Below, piece after piece: positions 5,690 through 11,790 of a DNA stretch of 21,360 nucleotides. Position numbers and translations under genes: made by a program. Location of the stretch: positions 1 through 21,360 of the IMG/VR virus record IMGVR_UViG_3300035158_000295. The stretch is one strand, 5' to 3'. The notes below the pieces were generated by a model, which was not told the origin of the DNA, did no database searches, and saw only the letters and a list, made by a program, of their open reading frames with translations. Source of the stretch: a virus. Position 1 is the first letter of the stretch; each line of letters begins with the position of its first letter.

Positions 5690-5765
5690 TGGTGGGCTAC
5701 CTCGGACTCGAACCGAAAGCCTCGGCCTTATCAGGACCGCGCTCTACCAATTGAGCTAGTAGCCC
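5690..5765 (-). tRNA. tRNA-Ile (GAT), copy 2
   Basis: Full cloverleaf with encoded CCA; the loop CTGATAA gives GAT. It differs from copy 1 in every stem, so it is not a recent duplicate. The HNH gene upstream is open through its whole length. Confidence 0.93.
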
Positions 5766-6266
5766 ATTGCCATCAAGTTCATCATGAAGCTCCGCATGAC
5801 AATTACTGCAAAGCAAAATACACTTATCAAGTTCACGCCGTAGACTCTGCCAAGAACGATTGAAAAATGCACTTATGCCAAAATCTTTCGCGTCAGGCTC
5901 AACATGATGAAAACCCAATGCTCTATACGATTTTGCATACCCACATCGTTCACAACATCCCCCTTTGTATTCCACAGCCTTTGCTTTCATTCTCTTTCGT
6001 CGTAATGATTGCCTACATGCACTACACATCTTTCTGGAACACCCCACACCACGACGATATACAAACTCCTTCCCACAAGTTGCACATAAACATACTTCCT
6101 TGCGAGACTCTTGTGGTCTATCTTGCTCGTGGAGTTTTACCGTATTGTGTTGAAACGGAGGCGAACATTCAAGACAATACTTCCTTCTTTGAGTGTGCAA
6201 CAACCTACCATCAGGAAGCACAACTCTCGACCCAAATGAACACCCACACTTTTTGCACTCTTTCAT
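5697..6266 (-). CDS. HNH endonuclease whose frame runs through tRNA-Ile
   Basis: Encodes 189 residues. The N-terminal part has CKKC (4-7), CLEC (32-35), CATC and CSRKMCSAC zinc pairs; the HNH domain is CERC (residues 105-108), FHHVEPDAKDFGIS, then CSNCHAELH (about 153-161), giving the usual Cys4 structural zinc, the HH pair and the final His. It is a homing-type nuclease common in phages. The start at 6266 is the first in-frame ATG, after AGGAGAACACG. Homologues end soon after CHAELH; here the frame continues for 23 codons through all of tRNA-Ile and stops at its T stem, so the natural stop was lost when gene and tRNA were joined. A promoter-like motif lies 35-55 bases upstream. Confidence 0.85.
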   Translation of the reverse strand: MKECKKCGCSFGSRVVLPDGRLLHTQRRKYCLECSPPFQHNTVKLHEQDRPQESRKEVCLCATCGKEFVYRRGVGCSRKMCSACRQSLRRKRMKAKAVEYKGGCCERCGYAKSYRALGFHHVEPDAKDFGISAFFNRSWQSLRRELDKCILLCSNCHAELHDELDGNGLLAQLVERGPDKAEAFGSSPR

Positions 6267-6300
6267 CGTGTTCTCCTAACTGACCTCATACAGAGAACAC

Positions 6301-6320
6301 GAATAAAAGAATTATTAGAC
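6301..6320 (-). promoter_or_regulatory. ATTCTTT motif upstream of the HNH gene
   Basis: The complement reads AATAATTCTTTTATTCGTG. The shared core ATTCTTTKATA occurs at six other places in this window, in each case pointing at a gene or tRNA. A promoter or activator site is likely. Confidence 0.5.
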
Positions 6321-6362
6321 TACACGCCACATACTGAACTCTTAGCCCATTTATGGTTACTA

Positions 6363-6398
6363 GCCGACACCACGTAGAGGTGGTTCAGAATTGTCGGC
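6363..6398 (-). ncRNA. Structured hairpin element directly 3' of tRNA-Cys (copy 2)
   Basis: Outer stem GCCGACA/TGTCGGC encloses the same inner 15-mer as copy 1 (283-317). The outer stems of the two copies differ in sequence but both pair fully, and the distance to the tRNA end is one to two bases in both. It has no U run, so it is not an intrinsic terminator. Confidence 0.6.
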
Positions 6399-6399
6399 C

Positions 6400-6485
6400 A
6401 GCGCGAGACAGGACTCGAACCTGCAAGGCTTTCACCCGTCATCGGATTTGCAATCCGCGCCCTTAGCCAATTTGGGTACTCGCGC
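6400..6485 (-). tRNA. tRNA-Cys (GCA) with long variable arm
   Basis: Acceptor GCGCGAG/CTCGCGC and U73; the loop TTGCAAA with stem CGGA/TCCG gives GCA, like the E. coli Cys anticodon arm. The D stem has three pairs (CCC/GGG), and 17 bases separate anticodon and T stems, forming a small GGGT-GAAA-GCCT hairpin as in type II tRNAs. CCA is not encoded. Ordinary tRNA-Cys is type I. Confidence 0.8.
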
Positions 6486-6486
6486 A

Positions 6487-6562
6487 TGGCGACGGTGAGA
6501 GGACTCGAACCTCCAATTTAGCCTTCGGAGAGCTATGTTTTGTCCAGTTAGACTACACCGTC
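6487..6562 (-). tRNA. tRNA-Arg (CCG)
   Basis: Full cloverleaf; the loop CTCCGAA gives CCG; G73 and encoded CCA. Confidence 0.93.
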
Positions 6563-6565
6563 ATG

Positions 6566-6637
6566 TGGAGCAGCAGACCGGAGTCGAACCGCCTCTTCTG
6601 GCTTGGCAAGCCAGTGTGCGCCGTACACCACTACTGC
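6566..6637 (-). tRNA. tRNA-Gly (GCC), copy 1
   Basis: Acceptor GCAGTAG/CTGCTGC, U73 and CCA encoded; the loop TTGCCAA gives GCC. The T stem has a G:G mismatch (50:64). Confidence 0.9.
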
Positions 6638-6651
6638 ACCAAAACGAAATA

Positions 6652-6727
6652 TGGAGCGGCCTACGGGACTCGAACCCGTACTTCCAGCATGGCAAGCTGA
6701 CGTGCTACCGTTGAACACTAAGGCCGC
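6652..6727 (-). tRNA. tRNA-Gly (GCC), copy 2
   Basis: Full cloverleaf with U73 and encoded CCA; the loop TTGCCAT gives GCC. Its 5' end lies five bases after the RNase P-like RNA. Confidence 0.94.
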
Positions 6728-6732
6728 GTTAT

Positions 6733-6826
6733 GTCAGGTGAACCGTAAGCCGGTTTCTGTCAGTAACCGGACTTTCCTCGTGCGGAGAAACAAGTTCCCC
6801 ACACGCGGTCGTCTTGTCCACCTGAC
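6733..6826 (-). ncRNA. Miniature RNase P-type RNA (catalytic core only)
   Basis: A 94-nt RNA with the hallmark RNase P elements in order. P1 is 8 bp (6819-6826 with 6733-6740). A P3-like hairpin of 11 bp follows (6795-6805 with 6779-6789). Next comes conserved region I, GAGGAAAGTCCGG (6767-6779), and conserved region V, ACAGAAACCGGCTTACGG (6742-6759). Together they form P4: AAG, a bulged U, CCGGTT paired with AACCGG-CTT, capped by ACTGACAGA. In ordinary bacterial RNase P RNA (about 350-400 nt) P2, P5-P18 and the specificity domain lie between these regions; here all are absent. It sits five bases upstream of tRNA-Gly in a tRNA array, so 5' maturation of pre-tRNA is the obvious role, in trans with RNase P protein or in cis. 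The sequence match is direct; activity is inference. Confidence 0.88.
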
Positions 6827-6952
6827 TAGATGACCACTGACAGATGCGAACCAACTTGTCAAAGAGCTACACGCGCTCATATCGGCGCGAGACATCTACA
6901 TCTCATTTAGTGCTCTAAGCACTTGATATGAGTGCTCAGAACACTTATCAAC
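6827..6952 (-). other. Structured leader between tRNA-Pro and the RNase P-like RNA
   Basis: No gene is seen. Several hairpins follow one another on the RNA strand: TGATA..TATCA enclosing AGTG..CACT, the tight AGTGCT-TAG-AGCACT, CGCGC/GCGCG and TGACA..TGTCA. The last is part of an element shared with 9214-9240 (13 identical bases). TTGACA is present as a possible -35 without a good -10. Confidence 0.45.
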
Positions 6953-7030
6953 TGGTCAGGGTGAGAGGATTTGAACCTCCGACCTCACGGACCCGAACCG
7001 TGCGCTCTGGCCAAACTGAGCTACACCCTG
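6953..7030 (-). tRNA. tRNA-Pro (CGG)
   Basis: Full cloverleaf with encoded CCA; the loop TTCGGGT gives CGG. It has the same acceptor stem as tRNA-Pro (TGG). Confidence 0.95.
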
Positions 7031-7405
7031 TTATTCCTCTTTCATGAAATGCCTCTCAACAGCTTCGACGCACCTCTTTTCCATCTCCACGAATTCGTCG
7101 CTGTGATGGGCTGCGCTGTCGGGGTTGACCAAATGAGCCAACTCATGTCCTGCCACTTGCAAAACGCTTCCGACCTTCAACCTTTTCGTCCACCACTGCT
7201 GGCCTTCTCTGAACCTGAAGGCGACCGACACACGACCTTCATGCGTATAGCACACACCTTCTCGACCGCCCGGATATGGCCGACGCTTAGCCTCGAAAAC
7301 CCTCATGGGCAATCCAAGTTCCTTCGCGGCCTCGAACGTCGCTTTGCCAACTTCCACCACAAGAGAACGGTCATCTTCATGTGCATGGCTTGCGTCAATT
7401 TTCAT
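7031..7405 (-). CDS. Zinc metallopeptidase-like protein (HExxH, WLM/SprT-like)
   Basis: Encodes 124 residues. AGHELAHLVNPDSAAHHSDEF, at about residues 86-106, contains HELAH, with a later His-Ser-Asp-Glu-Phe that fits the third zinc ligand of WLM/SprT-type peptidases (HExxH...H). The protein is short for a full peptidase, with no signal peptide, so a cytosolic role is likely. In cells this group acts on DNA-protein crosslinks; the phage role is unknown. Its ATG overlaps the end of the SLOG gene by 11 bases, indicating one operon. The TAA stop is directly at the 5' end of tRNA-Pro. Confidence 0.8.
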   Translation of the reverse strand: MKIDASHAHEDDRSLVVEVGKATFEAAKELGLPMRVFEAKRRPYPGGREGVCYTHEGRVSVAFRFREGQQWWTKRLKVGSVLQVAGHELAHLVNPDSAAHHSDEFVEMEKRCVEAVERHFMKEE

Positions 7406-7745
7406 ATTGTATCACCTCAACTGGCTTACCTTGTCGTTCAGCCAACTCGATGGTGCTTTTCGTTCCTTTGCTCTCTCCGTCCCAAAAGGCCACTACTTTA
7501 TCACACCGGTCCACGATGAGCTTGTTCCGCATGAATCCAGCGCCTCGTCCGAACTGGTTCCACTTCGGAAAGATGACCAGTATCGGTAAGCCTTTCTCCT
7601 TCGCATACTGATAAGCCAGCGAATCGGCTCCTGCGGCTCCACCACTGACTATCATGTCAATCTGTCTCTCGCTCAGGGTCCTTTCGAGCAACGCATAGTC
7701 ATTGAAGGACCTTGAGCCAACTACAGCCACGATAGTCTCAGGCAT
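7395..7745 (-). CDS. SLOG-fold protein (DUF2493, YspA/cpYpsA-related)
   Basis: Encodes 116 residues from ATG 7745 (GGAGG 12 bases upstream). VAVVGSRSFNDY at residues 6-17 and IVSGGAAGADSLAYQYAKEK are the two glycine-rich loops of the SLOG/Rossmannoid DUF2493 family; FPKWNQFGRGAGFMRNKLIV and the FWDGESKGTKSTIELA end also match. The family is thought to bind a nucleotide or nucleotide-derived ligand and is common in phages and mobile elements; no reaction is established. It is the first gene after a promoter (7775-7802) and is coupled to the peptidase gene. Confidence 0.88.
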   Translation of the reverse strand: MPETIVAVVGSRSFNDYALLERTLSERQIDMIVSGGAAGADSLAYQYAKEKGLPILVIFPKWNQFGRGAGFMRNKLIVDRCDKVVAFWDGESKGTKSTIELAERQGKPVEVIQYEN

Positions 7746-7774
7746 CACCACACCTCCATTTCGCTTCACATTCT

Positions 7775-7802
7775 GATATACGCAATTCTTATCGAAAGTA
7801 CC
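7775..7802 (-). promoter_or_regulatory. Promoter, GGTACT-N16-TATATC
   Basis: Same spacing as the promoters at 1486-1514 and 19308-19336. It lies directly after a terminator and 30 bases before the SLOG gene start. Confidence 0.6.
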
Positions 7803-7835
7803 AAAAAAAAGAAGCTACCGGTTTTTGCCGGTAGC
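7803..7835 (-). terminator. Intrinsic terminator
   Basis: The complement folds as GCTACCGG-CAAAAA-CCGGTAGC followed by TTCTTTTTTTT. Strong on the minus strand. Confidence 0.92.
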
Positions 7836-7865
7836 CTCTTGGGTTCGTCTTGTCCTTTGGTGGGC

Positions 7866-8012
7866 TTAGACCGGCGACTCCTGCGAACATTCATTATCAT
7901 TACCAAAGGACCATGCACCTTGCGGTTTGGGCATAATCTGCCCGCGTCCTGCCGCGCTTCTCGTCGCGGCGGGATAGGTGCTTGGTCGCGTATGGTATGA
8001 TGTTCGCAACAT
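7866..8012 (-). CDS. Possible 48-residue protein, overlapping RNA-like structure
   Basis: ATG 8012 has AAGGTGG nine bases upstream and opens a 48-codon frame ending FGNDNECSQESPV. No domain is recognised; the first half is rich in Thr, Ser, Pro and Arg. The same DNA has notable inverted repeats on the RNA strand: GCGAACAT with ATGTTCGC (ends near 8007 and 7883) and GTCCTTTGGT with ACCAAAGGAC, arranged like a pseudoknot and followed by the terminator at 7803-7835. It may therefore be a non-coding RNA instead. A promoter-like motif is at 8058-8082. Confidence 0.4.
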   Translation of the reverse strand: MLRTSYHTRPSTYPAATRSAAGRGQIMPKPQGAWSFGNDNECSQESPV

Positions 8013-8057
8013 CGCCTACATCCACCTTCAGAATTGAAGTCTTACGTCAACCTCAGA

Positions 8058-8082
8058 CCGAGTATAAAAGAATTGTGACAGT
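8058..8082 (-). promoter_or_regulatory. ATTCTTT motif site
   Basis: The complement reads TGTCACAATTCTTTTATA, then CTCGGTCTGAGGTTGACG. It is closely similar over about 40 bases to the site at 18441-18465. Confidence 0.5.
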
Positions 8083-8157
8083 TCGGTACTGCCATCTTCC
8101 TCATTATACCCTGTTCCGCTCTCCTGTCAACCCCTTTTTCAGAAAAATCTTCCGGGG

Positions 8158-8343
8158 TCACTCATCGACTTCAACAACCTCAAACTCCGGGTGCCTTTCC
8201 ACGAAAGCGTTGACCACTCTCGTGCATACACCCTTCGTGCTATAGGCTTCGCTGGCTGCCAAAATCCGACCATTCGCGGCACGAATCCTGTACCGCCAAC
8301 CATCCTTGCTCGACCACTTCTCAATCTTGTCCTGTGTCGCCAT
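8158..8343 (-). CDS. YegP-like (DUF1508) protein
   Basis: Encodes 61 residues from ATG 8343, chosen over the adjacent ATG 8346 because AAGGAG is then six bases away. KWSSKDGWRYRIRAANGRIL at residues 8-27, then AASEAYSTKG, is the typical DUF1508 repeat (strand, K-D-G-x-W-R-x-R, N-G-x-I-xx-S-E-x-Y). Single-repeat forms like this are usual; bacterial YegP has two repeats. Function is not established. Acidic end EVVEVDE. It is the last gene before about 80 bases of spacer and a promoter-like site. Confidence 0.85.
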   Translation of the reverse strand: MATQDKIEKWSSKDGWRYRIRAANGRILAASEAYSTKGVCTRVVNAFVERHPEFEVVEVDE

Positions 8344-8385
8344 CATTTTCTCCTTCAACAGCGGAAAATTTGTCACACGGCGAGT

Positions 8386-8511
8386 TCACCAACACACCGT
8401 CGTAACGTAAGACATTATGACCACGGCTGATTTGTGTTCAGAGCTTAGTTTCTCCGAGACACGCTTCAATTCACGCCGGATAGCTGGTGTGACTTCAACC
8501 TTCGCGGACAA
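8386..8511 (-). CDS. Possible 41-residue helical protein
   Basis: A frame from TTG 8511, overlapping the end of the 70-residue gene, reads VTPAIRRELKRVSEKLSSEH and ends SYVTTVCW. The amphipathic helical pattern looks coding, and AGAGG lies seven bases before TTG. It could instead be the real C-terminus of the upstream gene displaced by a frameshift. Uncertain. Confidence 0.35.
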   Translation of the reverse strand: MSAKVEVTPAIRRELKRVSEKLSSEHKSAVVIMSYVTTVCW

Positions 8512-8707
8512 CCTCAAACCTCTCTATCTCAGCAAACTCGTCAATCATGCCCTCCGACCAAATCAAACGAAAACCACCCTTTGGCATTTGGTCAAGATGA
8601 AGCATCGGCTTGGGTACTTTGAGTTTGGTAGCTGCTACAATGGGTAAAACCACTGTAGTGCCATCCTTCTTGACGATGACGAGTTCTCGTTTGACCTTCT
8701 TGGCCAT
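8495..8707 (-). CDS. Small unknown phage protein (70 aa)
   Basis: A basic N-terminus (MAKKVKRELVIVKKDG) is followed by a strand-rich middle, TTVVLPIVAATKLKVP, and an acidic, hydrophobic end. The ATG overlaps the dCMP deaminase stop (TAATG), so the two are translationally coupled. No family recognised. Confidence 0.65.
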   Translation of the reverse strand: MAKKVKRELVIVKKDGTTVVLPIVAATKLKVPKPMLHLDQMPKGGFRLIWSEGMIDEFAEIERFEVVREG

Positions 8708-9189
8708 TAGATTTCCTCGATATCATCGCGGAAAGCCACACGAATAGCGACACCGGCTTCCCTCAACATCTCCTTGGAGATGTCGCAATCTTCTTTCCAA
8801 CGTTCTTCCCAGTACGCCTTCTTTTCTTCGTATCCCCTGCCATCAAGCACCACTTCCTTGATGCCGCTCTGAATGATGGCTCTGGCACAATCCGTACAGG
8901 GAATCCAACTCTGATAGATGACGCCCCCTTCGAGTTGAATTCCTTCTCTAACGGCATTGTAGATTGCGTTCCGTTCGGCGTGTTCCATCCATTTGTACTT
9001 CGCTGGACGTTCATGACGTTCATCTACGTCATCATTCACCCCTCTTGGAAATCCATTGTAGCCAGTGCTCAGTGGCGCATGACTTGGAGATACAACGATA
9101 CAGCCAACCTGCGTACTGCGGTCCTTCGACTTGCTTTTGATGACCTCTACCAATTTGAAGAAATAGTCATCCCATGATTCTTGACTCAT
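8707..9189 (-). CDS. Deoxycytidylate (dCMP) deaminase
   Basis: Encodes 160 residues from ATG 9189 (GGGAG seven bases upstream). The zinc site is complete: HAE at about residue 70 (MEHAERNAIYNA), with the catalytic Glu, and PCTDC near 97-101. The N-terminal RSTQVGCIVVSP and STGYNGFPRG segments are typical of dCMP deaminases from T4-like and other large phages. It converts dCMP to dUMP, feeding thymidylate synthesis during phage DNA replication. It heads a pair with the small gene at 8707-8495. A 13-base element shared with the RNase P leader lies just upstream (9214-9226). Confidence 0.95.
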   Translation of the reverse strand: MSQESWDDYFFKLVEVIKSKSKDRSTQVGCIVVSPSHAPLSTGYNGFPRGVNDDVDERHERPAKYKWMEHAERNAIYNAVREGIQLEGGVIYQSWIPCTDCARAIIQSGIKEVVLDGRGYEEKKAYWEERWKEDCDISKEMLREAGVAIRVAFRDDIEEI

Positions 9190-9276
9190 TATCCTACTCC
9201 CAGTGAAAACAAAATGACCACTGACATATCTACATGTCAATGGCCATTTCATCTCTTCACTAATTGTACAATCTAC

Positions 9277-9300
9277 GGCTCCGGCTCCGGCTCCGGCTCC
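9277..9300. repeat. GGCTCC hexamer repeated four times
   Basis: Perfect 4 x 6 bp, lying just beyond the stop codon of the 9304-9774 gene; one base change would let the repeat be read as an added Ala-Gly tail. Slippage-prone. Confidence 0.95.
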
Positions 9301-9303
9301 GGC

Positions 9304-9774
9304 TTAGACGGCTTTTTCTGCCTCCAACCTTGCTTTCAATTGAAGAAAGACCTTCCGGGGAGATTCGCAAGCCTCATCGTACCTCTTCTTGTGTTTGGTC
9401 TGAGCGTCCAACATGGCCTGTTTCTTTCGAGAAATGCGCTTGACAGAGGTACACCGTTCTATATTGGCCCTACGACGCTCATCCTTGCCTTGGGAGCGCA
9501 CCACACTGTGCAACATTTGAGAAATGATGTCGGGCACAGACAGAAATTTGATGCGTTCTTCTGCATCTCTGGCCAACATCTGAACCATTGATGCCCGAAA
9601 CAAGAAGTCGTCCTTGAAGGCTTCACGAATCTTACGAAGGGCTGTGAAATAACCCTGAAGGAATGATGATACCTTACGAAGCACAAACCTGCCCCGCTTT
9701 CTGTCCACTGCAATGAGTTCATCCAGAAAGCAACTCAACAAAACCCCCGACCGTGTACTTCCATAGCTGTTCAT
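9304..9774 (-). CDS. Unknown helical, basic phage protein (156 aa)
   Basis: Almost entirely helical and very basic in its last third (RRANIERCTSVKRISRKKQA; KHKKRYDEA). There is no transmembrane segment or recognised domain. The start at ATG 9774 is the one following the stop of the upstream gene by a few bases, with GGTGAT before it. It may bind nucleic acid, but this is inference from charge only. Confidence 0.65.
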   Translation of the reverse strand: MNSYGSTRSGVLLSCFLDELIAVDRKRGRFVLRKVSSFLQGYFTALRKIREAFKDDFLFRASMVQMLARDAEERIKFLSVPDIISQMLHSVVRSQGKDERRRANIERCTSVKRISRKKQAMLDAQTKHKKRYDEACESPRKVFLQLKARLEAEKAV

Positions 9775-9778
9775 ATCA

Positions 9779-10144
9779 TCACCTGTGACTTTCTTCTCCC
9801 AACCACCACCAAAAACCACTTGCCCTGCGCCGAGCCTTTTCCTCGGTACAGGAGGGGCAGTCGCATTTGTACCACGCACCGCTGTAGTCCACACAACGCT
9901 CGGCTTGCTTAAGCGTCATCTTGAACTTGAAGCGCAAATGCTTGACAATACGGTCGTTGCTCCAACCCTTCTTGTGAAGGGCAAGAGCGATATCATGCGG
10001 TTTCCAACACTGATAGTCGTGGTTGATATCATCCCACGAACTCGGCGGCACAGCCTTGGAACGCACTCCGTTCACAAGGGCCTGACGATGACCACGCGGA
10101 CGACGAAAGTACCTGTGCGGGTACTTCTTGTAGGTCCTGCTCAT
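9779..10144 (-). CDS. Small basic protein with CDCPSC motif, unknown
   Basis: Encodes 121 residues from ATG 10144, with AAGGAG eight bases upstream. It begins MSRTYKKYPHRYFRRPRGHR, like a group of short phage proteins of unknown role. KCDCPSC at about 93-99 is a possible metal-binding knuckle with the earlier C83 (ERCVDY). A central WKPHDIALALHKKGWSNDRI segment is helix-turn-helix-like. DNA or RNA binding is plausible but unproven. It ends five bases before the next start. Confidence 0.65.
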   Translation of the reverse strand: MSRTYKKYPHRYFRRPRGHRQALVNGVRSKAVPPSSWDDINHDYQCWKPHDIALALHKKGWSNDRIVKHLRFKFKMTLKQAERCVDYSGAWYKCDCPSCTEEKARRRASGFWWWLGEESHR

Positions 10145-10222
10145 GACTGTTCTCCTTAATAGGTAACTATGTCATGGCAGGCCCTCCGAAAAGTCTACGC
10201 AAATTTGCTTCATCGGTTTTCC

Positions 10223-10570
10223 TCAGCACGTCAAACGAAATGCGCCCAAGACCTTCCGTCCGGCAGCAAAAGCCTTGTTGAACTCATCCACTGCCTCTGT
10301 CATCTTACGCGCTATGATGTCAACTCCCTGACCATCGAGCCATACTACCAGTTCCGGGGACATCTTGGCAACCCCATCATGGCCAAGACCCGCAACAAGC
10401 ACTTCCGGCTTGAACTTCTGCACAGCCGTATCCAAGTCACACACAGCAAAAACATGACCGCTCTTTCTCCACCAAGCTGGAAGAACCACATCCTCACAGA
10501 AAACAATCAGGTCCTTCTCGTACAACTCGCCGGATACGGTTATCTTTCCCCACTCGTAACCATCAATCAT
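10223..10570 (-). CDS. Mth938-like (AAMDC / DUF498) protein
   Basis: Encodes 115 residues from ATG 10570 (GGAG eight bases upstream). The pattern YEWGKITVSGELYEKDLIVF at the N-terminus, WWRKSGHVF, PEVLVAGLGHDG and the end GRKVLGAFRLTC matches the Mth938-like fold at full length. The fold is widespread in bacteria, archaea and animals, with no settled biochemical role. Its ATG overlaps the stop of the small gene upstream. Occurrence in a phage is unusual but the match is clear. Confidence 0.88.
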   Translation of the reverse strand: MIDGYEWGKITVSGELYEKDLIVFCEDVVLPAWWRKSGHVFAVCDLDTAVQKFKPEVLVAGLGHDGVAKMSPELVVWLDGQGVDIIARKMTEAVDEFNKAFAAGRKVLGAFRLTC

Positions 10571-10721
10571 TTTTTCTCTCCCGAATCTCCCGCTCGGCCT
10601 CCTTCGCAAGAAATTCGTCTTTCTCTTTGAATCTTCCCTTGTGATTTCCGAACCATCTATGTGGCGTACATAGCGTACATCTGACCTGTTTCCGTGAGTG
10701 TTTTCTCTTATGATGTGCCAC
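10563..10721 (-). CDS. Small basic Cys-pair protein, unknown (52 aa)
   Basis: Starts at GTG 10721 with GGAGGTGAG six bases before it: MAHHKRKHSRKQ, then RCTLCTPHRWFGNHKGRF and a helical KEAEREIRERKND end. The CTLC...H pattern resembles short phage proteins I recall with H-H-K-R-K starts and CxxC, of unknown function. It overlaps the start of the Mth938-like gene. Confidence 0.65.
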   Translation of the reverse strand: MAHHKRKHSRKQVRCTLCTPHRWFGNHKGRFKEKDEFLAKEAEREIRERKND

Positions 10722-10788
10722 TCAACTCACCTCCATTGTCAGTATGTAGGCCGAACCTCCAACTCAATCTCGTAGTGTATGGTGGGTT

Positions 10789-11369
10789 TCAAATTGTCTT
10801 CCATCCGCGCCAGATAACCCCAACACTTGAAGTTGGGTGCCAGTCTTTCGCAACTACGATTCCAACTTTCCAGCCGCGTTTTGTCCTGACCTCCTGACCC
10901 AAAGCAAACTTGGCAGGAGGCAGGTTTTTGGGCTGTTGCTTCACCACAACAACACGTTCCGACTCCACAGGCTCAACACATCTTACTGGTTCCTCTCGTT
11001 TCGGCTCTTCTGCAACTTTGGCAACACGAAGCGTTTCTGGCTGTTGTGCAACACACCTACTGTCTTCGGCGTTGCCTGAACAGCCTCAAACTCAGCATCC
11101 CTAAAGTACCGCTCAATGACGCCCGCCTCAGCAACCGCCGTGTTCTTCTGCATCTCGTGTTTGGTTGCCGCGAACTGGACAAGCACCCAAGGTTCGCTAC
11201 TACTCTCTTTGGTGTAGTTGCCCAAAATGACGCCTTCACGCCCTCCAATGCGATGTCTCACTCTGTCGCCCGGACGAAAACGCCTGTCGCGGCTGTCATC
11301 CTCGTGATAGCAACCCGTCAGAGTAAAACATAATACTAAACACAGAATAGCCGTCATTTTGCGCCTCAT
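10789..11369 (-). pseudogene. Lipoprotein with repeated SH3/KOW-like domains, frameshifted
   Basis: From ATG 11369 (GAGGAC upstream) the protein starts MRRKMTAILCLVLCFTLTGC, a lipoprotein signal with lipobox LTGC. A domain RFRPGDRVRHRIGGREGVIL follows (about residues 35-54). The frame ends at 10983, but another frame carries on from about 11050: AKVAEEPKREEPV, then ALGQEVRTKRGWKVGIVVAK and WRGWKTI, stopping at 10789. The two parts share a G(Q/D)xVRxKxGxxxGIV pattern, so I read them as one two-domain, membrane-anchored surface protein broken by one base change in frame. A lysogenic-conversion or superinfection-exclusion role is a guess. Assembly error is possible. Confidence 0.6.
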
Positions 11370-11790
11370 CGCCATGTCCTCGCCGGACATACCCCTAACC
11401 GATTCAGCACGACGAAGCGCAAGATTACCCGATTCCATGTGTCACGTCCTTTCGATATTGTCCAAGAATATGGTGGAGGTGGACGGATTTGAACCGTCGT
11501 CCCGTAATGTCTCAGAAGAAGCGTCTACGTGTGTAGTCCCGTGATTCGGAGGTATGAACTCTCCACGGCTCATCGAGACAAACCGTTGAGCGTCTTTGTG
11601 CGCCGATACGTCTCTGGCGTTTAGGCATCACTCGTTCCATATCTGTCTTTCCAGAAGTCCGTCGTCTTTCCGACCGTCAGCCTTAGTATGGACGCTACTA
11701 ACAGTTACCAAGACAATCTCACTGCGTTCACGGGAGCCTGTTTAGGCTGCCATACGAACTTCGTTGGCACTTATAGTGCATGGTCGATTT

